The notes beneath the pieces were generated by a model, which did not search any database, was not told where the DNA came from, and was given only the letters and a program-made list of their open reading frames with translations. A program made the position numbers and the translations under genes. From Ampelocalamus luodianensis (taxonomy: Eukaryota; Streptophyta; Magnoliopsida; Poales; Poaceae), in contig CM070617.1 in assembly GCA_036346255.1 (NCBI GenBank), positions 6,799,501-6,863,500 of the forward strand: a DNA stretch of 64,000 nt. The letters run 5' to 3'. Positions 44,517 through 55,053 of this stretch are shown piece after piece; position 1 is the first letter of the stretch; each line of letters begins with the position of its first letter.

Positions 44517-44951
44517 TTACGAAAGCTACTGGTTGAACTCAGTTCAGAATGGTTAGGTCAGTCGTGCTGAAAAAAGCGCAATGTTCCACAAATTTTGCTA
44601 GACCTGGCACGAGCATGCCACAACTAAGGCGACCATACCGACACTGCAAAAATAATTTTAATCAACCGAATAAAGATGGGTATGAACTCATGATCATTTT
44701 TTAACAAACTGGAAAAGGCACGCCACGCTGACTACAAAGCTCTCTGAAACTGGGTAGACGCTAGCACCTTTAAGTGTATCCAGATACCTTCAAAATCGGA
44801 AGGATGCTATGGTTCTACCAAACCAACGAAGCCTAAGAGAAGCCCAGCACTGCACAGTACAGTTGGTCAAAGTCTCAAAGATGTTGATGTATGCATAAAA
44901 AATGAGCAATAGTTATACATCCAGATGTAGTACCAGCTTTGTCATGTAAAG
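44517..44951. other. Host sequence upstream of the broken gene
   Basis: On the minus strand a possible further exon begins after TTTTTGCAG at about 44646 with CRYGRLSCGMLVPGLAKFVE and stays open to near 44550. It has no family match that I can name. The rest is non-coding and is cut by the Copia insertion at 44952. Confidence 0.3.
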
Positions 44952-45177
44952 TGTTGAGTTTGAGTGTGATACGAATTGAGTTTGAGTGTGATACGAATTG
45001 AGTTTTCTACTTCAATTCACAGTTCTACTCCTACATAGAATCTTTCATGTACCACTATAAATATATCAATGTAGCACATAGCGAAGAGCAAGAGTTTCAT
45101 TGTAAATATCTCCTCATATAATGACATTGCCTTTGTGCGCCCGTGTTTTCTTCCCGAAAGGGTTTATACATAAAATT

Positions 45178-45340
45178 GGAATAAGTCCACTTTACTCATT
45201 CCAACTATCAGAAAAGTCTGATTTTCACCTTGAACTATAAAACCGGTTATTAAACGCCTGAACTTGCGAAATCCGGTCAATACACCCCTCGGGCCGGTTT
45301 GATGGGGTGGTTTTGCACACGTGGCGGTGGTTTTGTTGAC

Positions 45341-45376
<36 letters not shown>

Positions 45377-46705
45377 AACAAGAGAGACAAAGCAGAGGAG
45401 AGGAGGCGTCGAGCTGCTCACGCCATCCACCTCTCTCGTGACCTCCCCGTCCCCACCGCCGCCGTCGGCCGCGCGCTCTACGCCTCCCCCGTCGCGCTCC
45501 GCGGGGGCTTCTCCACCCAGTTCGCCTTCACCGTCGCCTCCCCCGGCTCCTCCCCGGCTCTGCTGGCTCGCTTCCTTGGCTCGGCCTACTCAGCTCCTCC
45601 TCGCCTCCTCCGGCGATTCGCCACTCCGGCGATGCCACCGCCGCACCGACCCCGTTACCAAGAGCCTCTCGAGCCAAGGAGTACTTCCCCTCAAACGGAG
45701 TTTCTTTTGGTTCACCGTTGCCGTCGTATTTTCCCATCTTCATCGGTTCCGGCCACTTTCTTCTTCCCCGCCGATCTCCCTCCACCGTTCTTCTTCGACG
45801 CCCATTCTTAGCTTGTTAGGTCCCCTAAGCTTCACTCTCACCCATGCTTCTATGATCTCTCATCAAGAGTCGGCCGAACACCGTTGTCGGATTTGGCCGA
45901 GCGCCACCGTCCCCTTGTTGTCGCGCTGCTGCTCCGACGACTCCAGCGTCGCCACCACCGTCATCAACTCCGCCTCGCCAAGAGCTTCCCAACCCCTCAA
46001 ATGGAGTTGCTTTTGGTTCACCATTGCCGCAGCATTTGCCCGTCTTCATCGGCTCCGGCCACTTTCTTCTTCCCCGTCGATCTCCCTCCACCGTTCTTCT
46101 CTGACGCCCATTCTTGGCTTGGTAGGTCCCCTGAGCTTCACTCTCACCCATGCTTCAACGATCTCTCGTCAAGAGTTGGCCGAATGCCGTTGTCGGATTT
46201 GGCCGAGCGCCGCCGCCGTCGCCCCGTTGTTGTCGCGCCGCCGCTCTGGCGACTCTCCGGCGTCGCCACCACCATCATCGAGTCCGCCTCGCCGAGAGCT
46301 TCCCATTCCTGCCCTTGCCCGGCTCCACCGCACCCTCCTCTGCCGGCGACAAGCCCAAGCCACGCGTCTCCCTCTGCTGTTCATAAATCGGACAACACTG
46401 TTCCCTTATCATTAGGGCATATCCCCTTCAATTAGCGCCAATGTAATGATTTGCGGGTGTTAATGATGCATTACCGACTGCTTTGAATCACCGTCACGTG
46501 GAATAGGGAGGAGAGAGAGAAAAGTGACCACGTTGCATGCTGACTTACAAAACCACTGTCACGTGTGCAGAATCACCCCAGCAAACCGGCCAGAGGGGTG
46601 TATTGACCGGATTTCGCAAGTTCAGGGGGTTAAATAACCGGTTTTGTAGTTCAGGGTGAAAACCAGACTTTTTTATAGTTGGAGGGAGAAAAGTGGACTT
46701 ATTCC
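45178..46705. mobile_element. Pack-MULE-like element with captured GC-rich DNA
   Basis: Inverted ends of about 160 bp (45178-45340 and 46543-46705) match almost base for base: GGAATAAGTCCACTTT, then GTCTGATTTTCACC, AACTATAAAACCGGTTAT, CGAAATCCGGTCAATACACC and CACACGTGGCGGTGG. The flanking CATAAAATT and CATAAATTC fit a 9-bp duplication with one small change. The interior is GC-rich, open for 364 codons on the plus strand (45321-46415), and holds a ~300-bp tandem duplication (GPLSFTLTHAS occurs twice, near 45822 and 46125). No transposase is present. Long ends, a 9-bp target site and captured GC-rich sequence define a Pack-MULE; the source gene is unknown. Confidence 0.75.
45344..45374. repeat. 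(GA)n microsatellite
   Basis: An uninterrupted GA run of about 15 units at the inner edge of the MULE left end. Confidence 0.95.
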
Positions 46706-47406
46706 CATAAATTCATGTCTCTCGTTCCTATTTTCTGTGCATTATTTACAACAAGTGATATCAGAGCTCAGGAGATCTGATCAAGGAAAAAAAATCGTCA
46801 AATCGACTCTGCTCACATCCCGTGAGTTGTCCATTTGCAAGGAAAGGACAATTGCCTGCTCCTGTCCAATTAGATAGGAAACAATCCACAAGATCGAAAC
46901 GAACTCGATCTGTTGGTGACTTCCCAAACAGGTGTCAAGTTCGAAGTAAAGTTCGAGTCGCGTAATCCTGAAGAGCAAAAGCGGCCCGCTAGTTCGTCTA
47001 CCTAGAACCGAGCCATTCGTGACATCCAAATAGAAAAATCCATCCAAAAGTGTTACGTGCACACATAAGTCTACCAACAAGCTAGCAAAATCTTCATTGT
47101 TTGAGTACAAGGAAGTGTACCAGGGAAGTCACAATTTATTGTTAGGTACACACATAATTGTACTAGAAAATTCAGGATATTGTGACTTTGAAGTATGATA
47201 TTTCGTTGCTGGATCGAGACACAAGTTTTTCTCTATGGCGGTAAGTCAAGATGAAAGTCATTCTTACACAACTCGATTTGGATGACGCTTTATTGGGGGA
47301 TCGACAAGATGTTCACTGCATGGTTTCTTGAGGAGAACCAAACAAAGTTTGTAAGGTCTTAACTCGGATTCATATTCACCTATCAAATAATATTTTACAT
47401 GATGTT

Positions 47407-48690
47407 TTGAAGGAGAATACTATCGCCACATTATGGTTGAAATTGGAGCATATTTGCATGACCAAATATCATACCAGTAAGATGCATTTGAAGCAGAAGC
47501 TTTATTCGCACGAGAGGGTGGGAGCCGGGTTATTATTGAATCACTTGACATCGTTCAAAGAATTCATCTCGAATCTCAAGTCTATGGAGATAAAATATGA
47601 TGATAAAGATTTAGGTCCTATTCTTTTATGCTCGCTGCCTAATTCATACTCTATGTTCAGAGATACTATTCTATATAGCCGATATAGTCTTACACTTAAT
47701 GAAGTCTATAAAGAATTGCATGCTAAGGAAAGGATGAAACTCATGGTTCCGAACGAAAATTCAATTTCGCATGCAGAAGGTCTAGTTGTCCGTGACAGAC
47801 AACAGGAGAGGAGTTCAAACGACGATTCAAGAGGCGAAAGCTCGAGCAGAAATTACAAAGGCACATCGAAATCCAAATGCATGTACAAGTCGTTCAAGCA
47901 TTGCAAGAAAAATGGACACAACATATCTGACTGTTGGTGGGTAAAGAAAAATGAGAAAATGAATAATAATTTCAAGAAGGATCAACAAGAGGATGATGTT
48001 AAAGCCACTATTGTTACTAAGCAAGAGTCAGATGGAGATGTTCTCATTGTCTTTGCCAGTAATTCTAAAACTGATAATGAGTGGACTGCACTTTCTACAT
48101 GAGTCTGAATCGAGATTGGTTCGTAAATTATGAAGCTACGCCAAGTGGTTCTATGTTGATGGGTGATAATTCGCCATGTAAGATTGTAGACATTGATTTT
48201 ATCCAAATCAAGATATTTGATGGCTCCATCAGAATTTTGTCAGATGTTCGACATATTTCGGGTTTGAAGATAAATTTTATCTCGGTGAGTATTCTTGATG
48301 CTAAAGAGTACAAGTATTCAGGTGAAGGTGGATTTCTAAACATCTCCAAAGGCTGTCTTGTTGTGGTGAAAGGTGGTATAAAAGCTGTTAAATTATATCA
48401 TCTGCAAGGTACTACAATTTCAAGTAATGCTATTGTTGCTTCAAATAAATCATTTGATTCTAATGCTACTAATTTTGTCATATGCGCCTGGGGCATATGA
48501 GTGAAATTGGCATGATGGAGTTATGCAAAAAAGAACCCCTTGATGGTCAAAGCATTGACAAGTTGAAGTTTTATGAACATTGTGTCTTCGGCAAGCAAAA
48601 GACCAAACTGGTGGATATTCCATTAGCTTCACATTTTAAACTTTCTTCAGTATCATGTCCTCAGTCAGATAATGAAGTTGAGTAACATAT
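47407..48690 (+). pseudogene. Copia gag and pre-integrase fragment
   Basis: 47407-48102 reads ENTIATLWLKLEHICMTKYH, LKQKLYSHERVGAGLLLNHL, ILLCSLPNSYSMFRDTIL and a CCHC-like CKKNGHNISDCWWVK in which the first Cys is displaced (zinc knuckle decayed). After a frameshift, WFVNYEATPSGSMLMGDNSP and SDVRHISGLKINFISVSILD represent the aspartic-protease/GAG-pre-integrase region, with the catalytic DSG-type motif lost. HMSEIGMMELCKKEPLDG and CVFGKQKT end the block. Confidence 0.85.
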
Positions 48691-48769
48691 CTAAAGTTGC
48701 ATATACTAGTGTAGTTGGTTTACTTATGTATATCATGGTATGTTTTCACCCCGATTTATCTCAATCATT

Positions 48770-49337
48770 GTGTGTTATTAGTAGATATATGGCTAATCCT
48801 GTCAAAGAGAATTGAAAATCAATTCAATGAATTTTTAGATACTTGCGTGGTATATCTGATGCTTGTTTATAGTTCGGGAAGACTAAAAATGGAATCATTG
48901 GTTACATAGACTCAAATTTTGTTGGAGATTTAGATAAGAAAATATTTCTTACTTGTTATATGTTCACTGTTGGAGGATGTATTGTTAATCGGAAAGCAAG
49001 CCTGCAAGCTATTGTTGGCTTGTCCATTACATAAGCCAAATATATGGCTATTTTTGAATCTTGCAAAGAAGTTATTTGGATAAAAGGTTTGTTTACTGAG
49101 CTTTGTGGAAGTGCGTCTTGCAATACAATATTCCGCGACGGTCAAAGTGCTATTTGACTTGCGAATGATCAGATGTTTCATAAGAGAATGAAACACATTG
49201 ACATCAGATGTCATTACATTTAAGGTGTCATTGCTTAATATGATATTAAAGTCGGCAAGATAAGTATTCATGATAATCCAGCTGATATGATGACAAGTCC
49301 AGTTCCTACCGGTAGTTTGAACTTTGCTCAGACTTAG
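48770..49337 (+). pseudogene. Copia RNase H remnant
   Basis: In broken frames: NPVKENWKSIQWIFRYL-like sequence, FGKTKNGIIGYVDSNF, GDLDKK...CYMFTVGGCIVNRKAS, AKYMAIFESCKEVIWIKGLF, KHIDIRCHYI and DNPADMMTSPVPTGS. These are the standard RNase H blocks after Copia RT (YxDSDF...D...R.S..G, EAEY.A). Several stops are present. Confidence 0.8.
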
Positions 49338-49721
49338 TTGGTATCATTCAGTAGTCCTATGGACTTTCGACGTACAAGATGTGCATGCTAATATGTTTCG
49401 AGGAGATTGTGTTTTGTTTTGGATACAGGAGGAGTTCGTCTCAAGGTGAAAATTGTTGACTTTGAGTGTGATACGAATTATGTTTGAATGTGATACGAAT
49501 TTCATTTCCTATTCCAACTCATAATTGTATTCCTACATGGAGTCGTTCATGTGTCACTATAAATATATCCCTGTAGTTCACAAGGAAGAGCAAACATTTC
49601 ATTGTAAATATCTTCTCGTATAGTGATATTGATTTTGTGCATCCATAATTTTCCGGAAAGAGTTTTTTTTCACGTAAAAACCGTGTCTCCGTTTCTGTTT
49701 CTCTATGCATTATTTACAACA

Positions 49722-50395
49722 TGCAGTCAATGTTTCAGGTCTCAGGATTTGGCAGCACCATCAAGTGGACCGTCTTGAAACTGACCAGCAATCAAGCACC
49801 TCTGCTCCTGTATGGAACCTTGGAGTTCAGAGCCTCACAAAATTCACTTTCAGACCTGACTGATCGACACATCCCGTCTAGTATTTTACAATCAGGGAGT
49901 GAAAGATGTACGTCCGTTGTGCTGACATTTCCGGACATAATTCCGCCTTGGTGGATGGAAGCTACGTTGCTAACAACTCCATAGTAAGGCTCCGCGTCGA
50001 ACAGCAGTGCATCAGTTCCATTTCAGCCAGATCGAAGAAGACTATCACTTAGCTCTAGCCTATCCTCGATCACGTTCTAAGTACCAACAGCTACTGCCAA
50101 GTTCAGTTTCAAAAAAAAAAAACAGCTACTGCCAAGTACTAACACAAGTACCTACACAGCGAGCCACGGCCCAAGTGTTCATGCAGTGAAGTGTTTTCGA
50201 TGGAGGGGTGTGCCATGGGCCATGGCCATGTTTGCGCGTTATCATCTCTTTTGTAGCCTCTCGGCCTATTTTGCTTCACGGGCTAACTTAACTTTTGGAC
50301 CCTTTGCTGTTCTGTGGCTATGTGCTTAGCGAAAGAGCGCTCAGCTCGAATTGTTCAGGTATGGAGACCAGGTCATCTTAAAAAAGGTTATTGGG
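49722..50395. other. Host sequence with an unresolved coding-like patch
   Basis: Bases 49722-49984 are open on the plus strand (GSTIKWTVLKLTSNQAPLLL onward). An overlapping frame reads SALVDGSYVANNSIVRLRVE to about 50038. The minus strand is also partly open. The codon pattern looks genic but I cannot assign a family or strand with confidence. A duplicated ACAGCTACTGCCAAGT phrase flanks an A-run at 50087-50138. Confidence 0.25.
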
Positions 50396-50403
50396 CTTGG
50401 GGG

Positions 50404-50936
50404 TAGGGATGGCAATGCCTCCATTCCATGTTCCCGAAATTCACTCATTAAGAACGAAGTTGGGGCTATTTTTTTTCCACGAAGATGCTAATATGAAAAT
50501 TATATTCTCATTGGAGAAACGGGCCAGAGGCCCGGGGTCATTCACCTACTTCCCATCCCCGTTACCCGCATGGGACCTCAAAAACCCCTATGACACGTGG
50601 GCCCCAGACCACACTAAGCCAGGACCGCACTAGATTATGGCTCATTGTGCTCATGGATACTTGCTTGATTCTAAATTACTTAATTCTGGATATATCTCAA
50701 TTCTCAAATGCTTTATGTCTCCATTTGCTCACTTGATATTTCCATTTGCTTGCTTGCTTGGTGATGATCCAACTTTCGGTTCTGGCCCCGTGGGGCCTCG
50801 ATAACTCAATAGGGATAGAAAACAGGGGTGAATAGCACCTGAAGACAGCCATAGAGACGGAACGGGGCGTTTTCCTTCTCTCGGAAATGAGACTGTTTTA
50901 CCACTCCCCACGAGGGAACGTTCGTTGCCATCCCTA
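50404..50936. mobile_element. Non-autonomous hAT-like element, copy 2 (533 bp)
   Basis: The ends are TAGGGATGGCAATG and, inverted, TAGGGATGGCAACG. Flanks CTTGGGGG (50396-50403) and CTTGGGTG (50937-50944) form an 8-bp duplication with one mismatch. Subterminal GGCCCCGTGGGGCC and GGGATAGAAAACAGGGG-like parts match copy 1 at 1181-1540, but this copy has about 170 bp more interior. Confidence 0.8.
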
Positions 50937-50944
50937 CTTGGGTG

Positions 50945-52448
50945 GTTGTGTGCAGCGTTTTATGTGTTGTTTTTTTTTCAAGATGCTCCAACGAACCAGC
51001 TGTGGTAGTCTTCGATCTTGTTCATCTCCGAAGCCGTACACGTTTAATTTATCTCCCGGCCCAGCTGGTTGGCTGGTTGCTCTCGCTCCACGACCTCTGA
51101 AAATCGATGGCTCCGTCAAGCCATTGCGCCGGCCGCCACCTATTGGCTGCACACACGTACGTACGCCTCGTCTCGTGCCTCATCAATCATGATGCGTACG
51201 TGCTATACACGCCGATTCGACCATGCCACGCACACGCCCCGCGCGCGCGACAGCCGGCACGCAGCCCTCGACGCGCGGTCGCCGTCGATCGGCCAGCTGC
51301 TCCCGCCCGCGCGCGCCGTGGTTTGCATGCCACGCTGCGCAGCCATGTACACAGTACACATACATGATACTACACGCAGATCATTCCTCGATCGGTCGCG
51401 CACTTGCGCCTCAAGAGAATAGTTCCCAGAAACGCGTTTTGTTAGACTCGTAGTTCGCTATTTTTTCGTTTACTTTCCGCTGCAACTACCGATTTCGTAT
51501 CTTAAATCGGTTCAGTTCCAACGAATTCGATTCACGAGCCCACTCGTACGTACGATTCGATCAGTTGATCTATACTACTAGTCTTCACTGTTTTCATTGG
51601 AGTCCAATTCATGGCAAGTTACCCGGCTCCAATCTAGGTCGATCGTACCAGACCCGTCTTAACTTTGCGAATATTTTTCCGCGGCTGCAGTACGCTTGCG
51701 CGCTCCAGACCAAAGCTGTCGCTGCTCAAACAGTTTTAGTTTGGGAATATTTTGTTCGGTTGTTATATATGCGCATCAGCTGGACATGCAATGAACCTAC
51801 AAGTTGTCTTTAGCCAAATACAGACCGCCGTTACCTGCCGGCGGCTGCCGATTAGGATGTTCAGCCGGCCGTCCGGTTTTGGTTTGATATCCATCCTTTC
51901 ATGGAAGACTGACAGGTGCTCTACTCGACCACACTATCACGCACTCTTCAGATGTGATGACAGAGATAAGGCGGCGGAAAAGGAAATTCTAGCTAGCCCT
52001 CGTCACATTTGGCCGCTCTTTGACTGCACACTCTCGTCGTATTCTTCAGCTGCTCTCAATTGTCCAATGAATTAATTAATCACCGGGGAATCATATCGCA
52101 AGGAATAGATGCAAGCGTGCTAGTCTTAGCTCAGCACGCACGCACGTCCGCGATGGTTCCGTCCGTCGATCGATCCATCTACTCTAATTACTAGCTAGTG
52201 CACTTCTGGCTCCAGCGAGATCGAGTGCAAAGATTCCAATTCTTCAGCTTTTGCTAAAGGTAATCTATGATCTAGCAAGATATATACTGTAGCTTTCCCG
52301 TCCATAAACAATGGCAAAGATATGGGAAAAGGCTCTCTCTCCCTATGGCAAGACGACAAAGAGCGGAGGTATCTGGTCCCCTGTGCATTTCGTTAATAAA
52401 CGTACTTATTCGTCTAGTTAAGCTCAGCTCTCTGTAAAAAAACTGTTA
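50945..52448. other. Intergenic region, no gene seen
   Basis: The GC-rich patch at 51060-51420 has frames open on several strands with no domain. Beyond it the sequence is ordinary. No exon, RNA gene or defined element is supported. Confidence 0.35.
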
Positions 52449-52950
52449 TATTCTGAAAATTTATTTATGACTCTATTATACATAAATTATAATAAATTAT
52501 TTATATAATTTTTGTTCTTGATCACTGTAATTATTCTGAAAGTCTTAATAACTCATATTTCGATCATATGATTCAAAATCTCACATGTACTTTGAGAGGT
52601 TGAGTAAAAACAAAGACAAAAAATATTCTGAAAGTTCATTTACAACTTCATCATATATAAATTACAGTAAATTATTTATGTAATTTTTGTTCTTGGTTAC
52701 TGTAATTATTCTTGAAAGTCTTAATAACTCATATTTCTATCACATGATTCAAAATCTCACATATACTTTGAGAGATTGAGCAAAAACAAAGATAAAAAAT
52801 AAAATTATATACCAACAAAATACAGCAATGTGGTAAACCTGTTATGTTCTTCACATGTATTTTGAGAGGTTGAGCAAAAACAAAGACAAAAAATAAAATT
52901 ATATACCAACAAAATACGGCAATGTGGTGAACCTGTTATGTTCTTCACAT
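52449..52950. repeat. Two successive tandem duplications
   Basis: A ~176-bp unit at 52449-52623 (TATTCTGAAAATTTATTTAT onward) is repeated at 52624-52800. Its tail (TTTGAGAGGTTGAGCAAAAA to CTGTTATGTTCTT), about 95 bp, is duplicated again as 52759-52852 and 52859-52948. The second pair is nearly identical (CAGCAATGTGGTAAACC against CGGCAATGTGGTGAACC), so it is younger. Confidence 0.85.
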
Positions 52951-53930
52951 TTACAGCTTCTTGATGAGCTGTAAAAGATATTAGTTTGTCATCAGTGATG
53001 TTATCACGAGATAAATCCCACACCACACATGCATATGGGGCTAAATAGCCATTATGTTGGTAAGTGGCAGTTTTACAGCACATTAACAACACGAATCTTA
53101 TAACACATCTAACGAACAGAAAAGTGACAGTTTTGGCTTCAAAAAAACTGTCGGAAGTTATATAGCAATTCCCTAAAAATTAATCGGGTGCAGGAGTTTC
53201 ACCTCTCTAGGGAAAAGAGGAGGCCCCAAAGGTTTCCTAAATACGGTACATCCAATTTCGGTTCAATTCTTTCCGTCTATTTCTTGATTTTCTTAGCGTT
53301 CAGTCACTTTTTGCATAGTTTTCAACTATGGAAGAAGGGAAGGTAATTTCAAGCTCAGCATGTGTGTATGGCAACGGAATTGATAATTCTCGCAACAAAA
53401 AAAAAATAGTTTTTTAGGTATATATTCAGATGATTTAAATATAAAAAAAAACTATAATTGCCCGGGAAAAAAGACAATGTACCATGCATACCTGAGTTGC
53501 TTAGGAGTAAGTCATCTACACAATATGTAACATACTGGTCTAAAATCCGTTCAATGTCCAGTCCACCCCAATCGAGAGGACTCACGCACGTATAGCCTAT
53601 CACTTACACTTTTGTTACCGCTTCGTGTAAAATGGTTAACCTGGGCCGTTTAGACCCAACATGTATTATATGCTACTACAACTCACCATGTAAATGCTGG
53701 ACGCTGCAACACTCCGAATACTGCAGATTCTAGTATTCCTCGTACATATTTTTTAAAACAAAAAACAAAACCGAGTCCCACTAGGGCAAGGTTTGCGAAT
53801 TCTCTGGTTAAAACTCAGAGCATGGCATATATTAATATTACCAAAGAAAAACTCATGACATGGCCGTTTCTGCTGTAAGGTAGCAGTGGCTTCTTGTGGT
53901 GGTCAAATGTCAATAGGTTCTTCACACTGT
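52951..53930. other. Intergenic region, no gene seen
   Basis: AT-rich sequence with no supported feature. A short frame at 53355-53603 (minus) is not recognisable. Confidence 0.35.
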
Positions 53931-53936
53931 TTTTGA

Positions 53937-54624
53937 GGGCATCTACAATAGTAGCTACCTTAACCATCTCTTCTCTGCCACATCAATTAAAATACTAATT
54001 GAAGGAGAGAGAGGAGACAGGGAGAGAATGTGCTACTCCTATCTCTTACTCAAGACCATCACAAATTCAGAATGGTGAGCGAGTGTGACGGGAAGATGAA
54101 AATGATAAAAATATAGTTAGGAGAATGGTTAGAGATTCACTATCGCAGAATGACATATTTGGAAAGAAATAAATTGCAAAGTATTTGAGAACGTCACACC
54201 GAATATCACTAATTGTAAAAGACTTTTGAAAAGTGAACTCACGCTGCATGTGCACCATATCGAGGAAGAGCAGCCACAAAAACATCTTTGATTGGCTAGA
54301 AACAATAGTTTGATTATTTGTACCCCTGGAGGGCTATACCATATTTCCCCCTTCTCCCATGTACATAAAACCTTTTTCATATTAAAAAAAATGGTTAGAG
54401 ACAACCAGACAAGTTGCTGGAGCTATTGGCTATAGTGTTGTCTTTAGATGAGATAGGATAGAGACAATCTTAGGGTATCATCAATAATGGTTACCTCAAT
54501 CGTCTCTTACCTACCATGTCAATCCAAATTCTAGTTGAGGAGAGAAGATGTGAAGAGAGATAATGTATCATCTCTTATATAAGAGACAAACTTTGCACGC
54601 AAACCATCGCAAATGGTGAGTGTG
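53937..54624. mobile_element. Cluster of MITE copies (GGGCATCTACAATAG type)
   Basis: Left ends GGGCATCTACAATAGTAGC (53937) and TTA-GGGTATCATCAATAATGG (54471 on) resemble the well-delimited copy at 54628. Each is followed by CTACCTTAACC/TTACCTCAATC-CGTCTCTT and a GTTGAGGAGAGA-type block. Right ends of these two copies are not clean, so their limits are uncertain. Confidence 0.55.
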
Positions 54625-54627
54625 TAA

Positions 54628-55025
54628 GGGCATCTTCAATAGTGCTCACCTCGGCCGTCTCTTACCTGCCATGTCATTCAAAATTCTAGTTGGAGGAGAG
54701 AGGATGTGAATAGTGAGAACGTGTTATCTCTTATATAAGAGCCAAACTGAACACGCAAACCGTCACAAATGATTAGTGTTAAAGGAGATAAGTTGTGTTG
54801 AAAATAAATGATTTTATAGATAACTTGTTGGAGATGTTGTCTTTAAGATTGTCTGTAGATGAGTTGGAGCCTTTAGAGACAACCCTAAGAGACAAACTAT
54901 TATACATTATGGTGAAAATGAATGATTCTATAGATAAATTATTGGAAATGATGTCTCTAAAATTGTATGTAGATGAGTTAGAGTTTTTAGAGACAAACCT
55001 AATGGACAAACTATTGTGCATGCCC
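54628..55025. mobile_element. Harbinger-type MITE, 398 bp, TSD TAA
   Basis: The ends are GGGCATCTTCAATAGT and, inverted, GGGCATGCACAATAGT, flanked by TAA (54625-54627 and 55026-55028). The interior contains repeated GTCTGTAGATGAGTTGGAG/GTATGTAGATGAGTTAGAG blocks. The duplication is three bases (TTA/TAA class), as for PIF/Harbinger MITEs. Confidence 0.75.
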
Positions 55026-55053
55026 TAAGGGCATGTACAATGGTATAGACAAC

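Larger units (their letters stand above)
44952..49721 (+). mobile_element. Deleted Copia element with a MULE in its 5' LTR
   Basis: The LTRs are 44952-46753 (interrupted at 45178-46705) and 49454-49721. Both start TGTTGA(G/C)TTTGAGTGTGA and end TTATTTACAACA. The PBS TGATATCAGAGC (46756 on) is an initiator-Met site with one change. The interior keeps gag, the GAG-pre-integrase segment and the RNase H end; integrase and nearly all RT are deleted near 48690. The flanks TAAAG and TGCAG do not form a clean duplication. The first 22 bp of the 5' LTR are internally duplicated (GAGTTTGAGTGTGATACGAA twice). Confidence 0.85.

Noticed and set aside
45321..46415. A 364-codon frame as a host gene
   Set aside because: It lies between MULE inverted ends, begins in a GA microsatellite and is Ser/Pro-rich low complexity. 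It is treated as captured cargo, not a gene.
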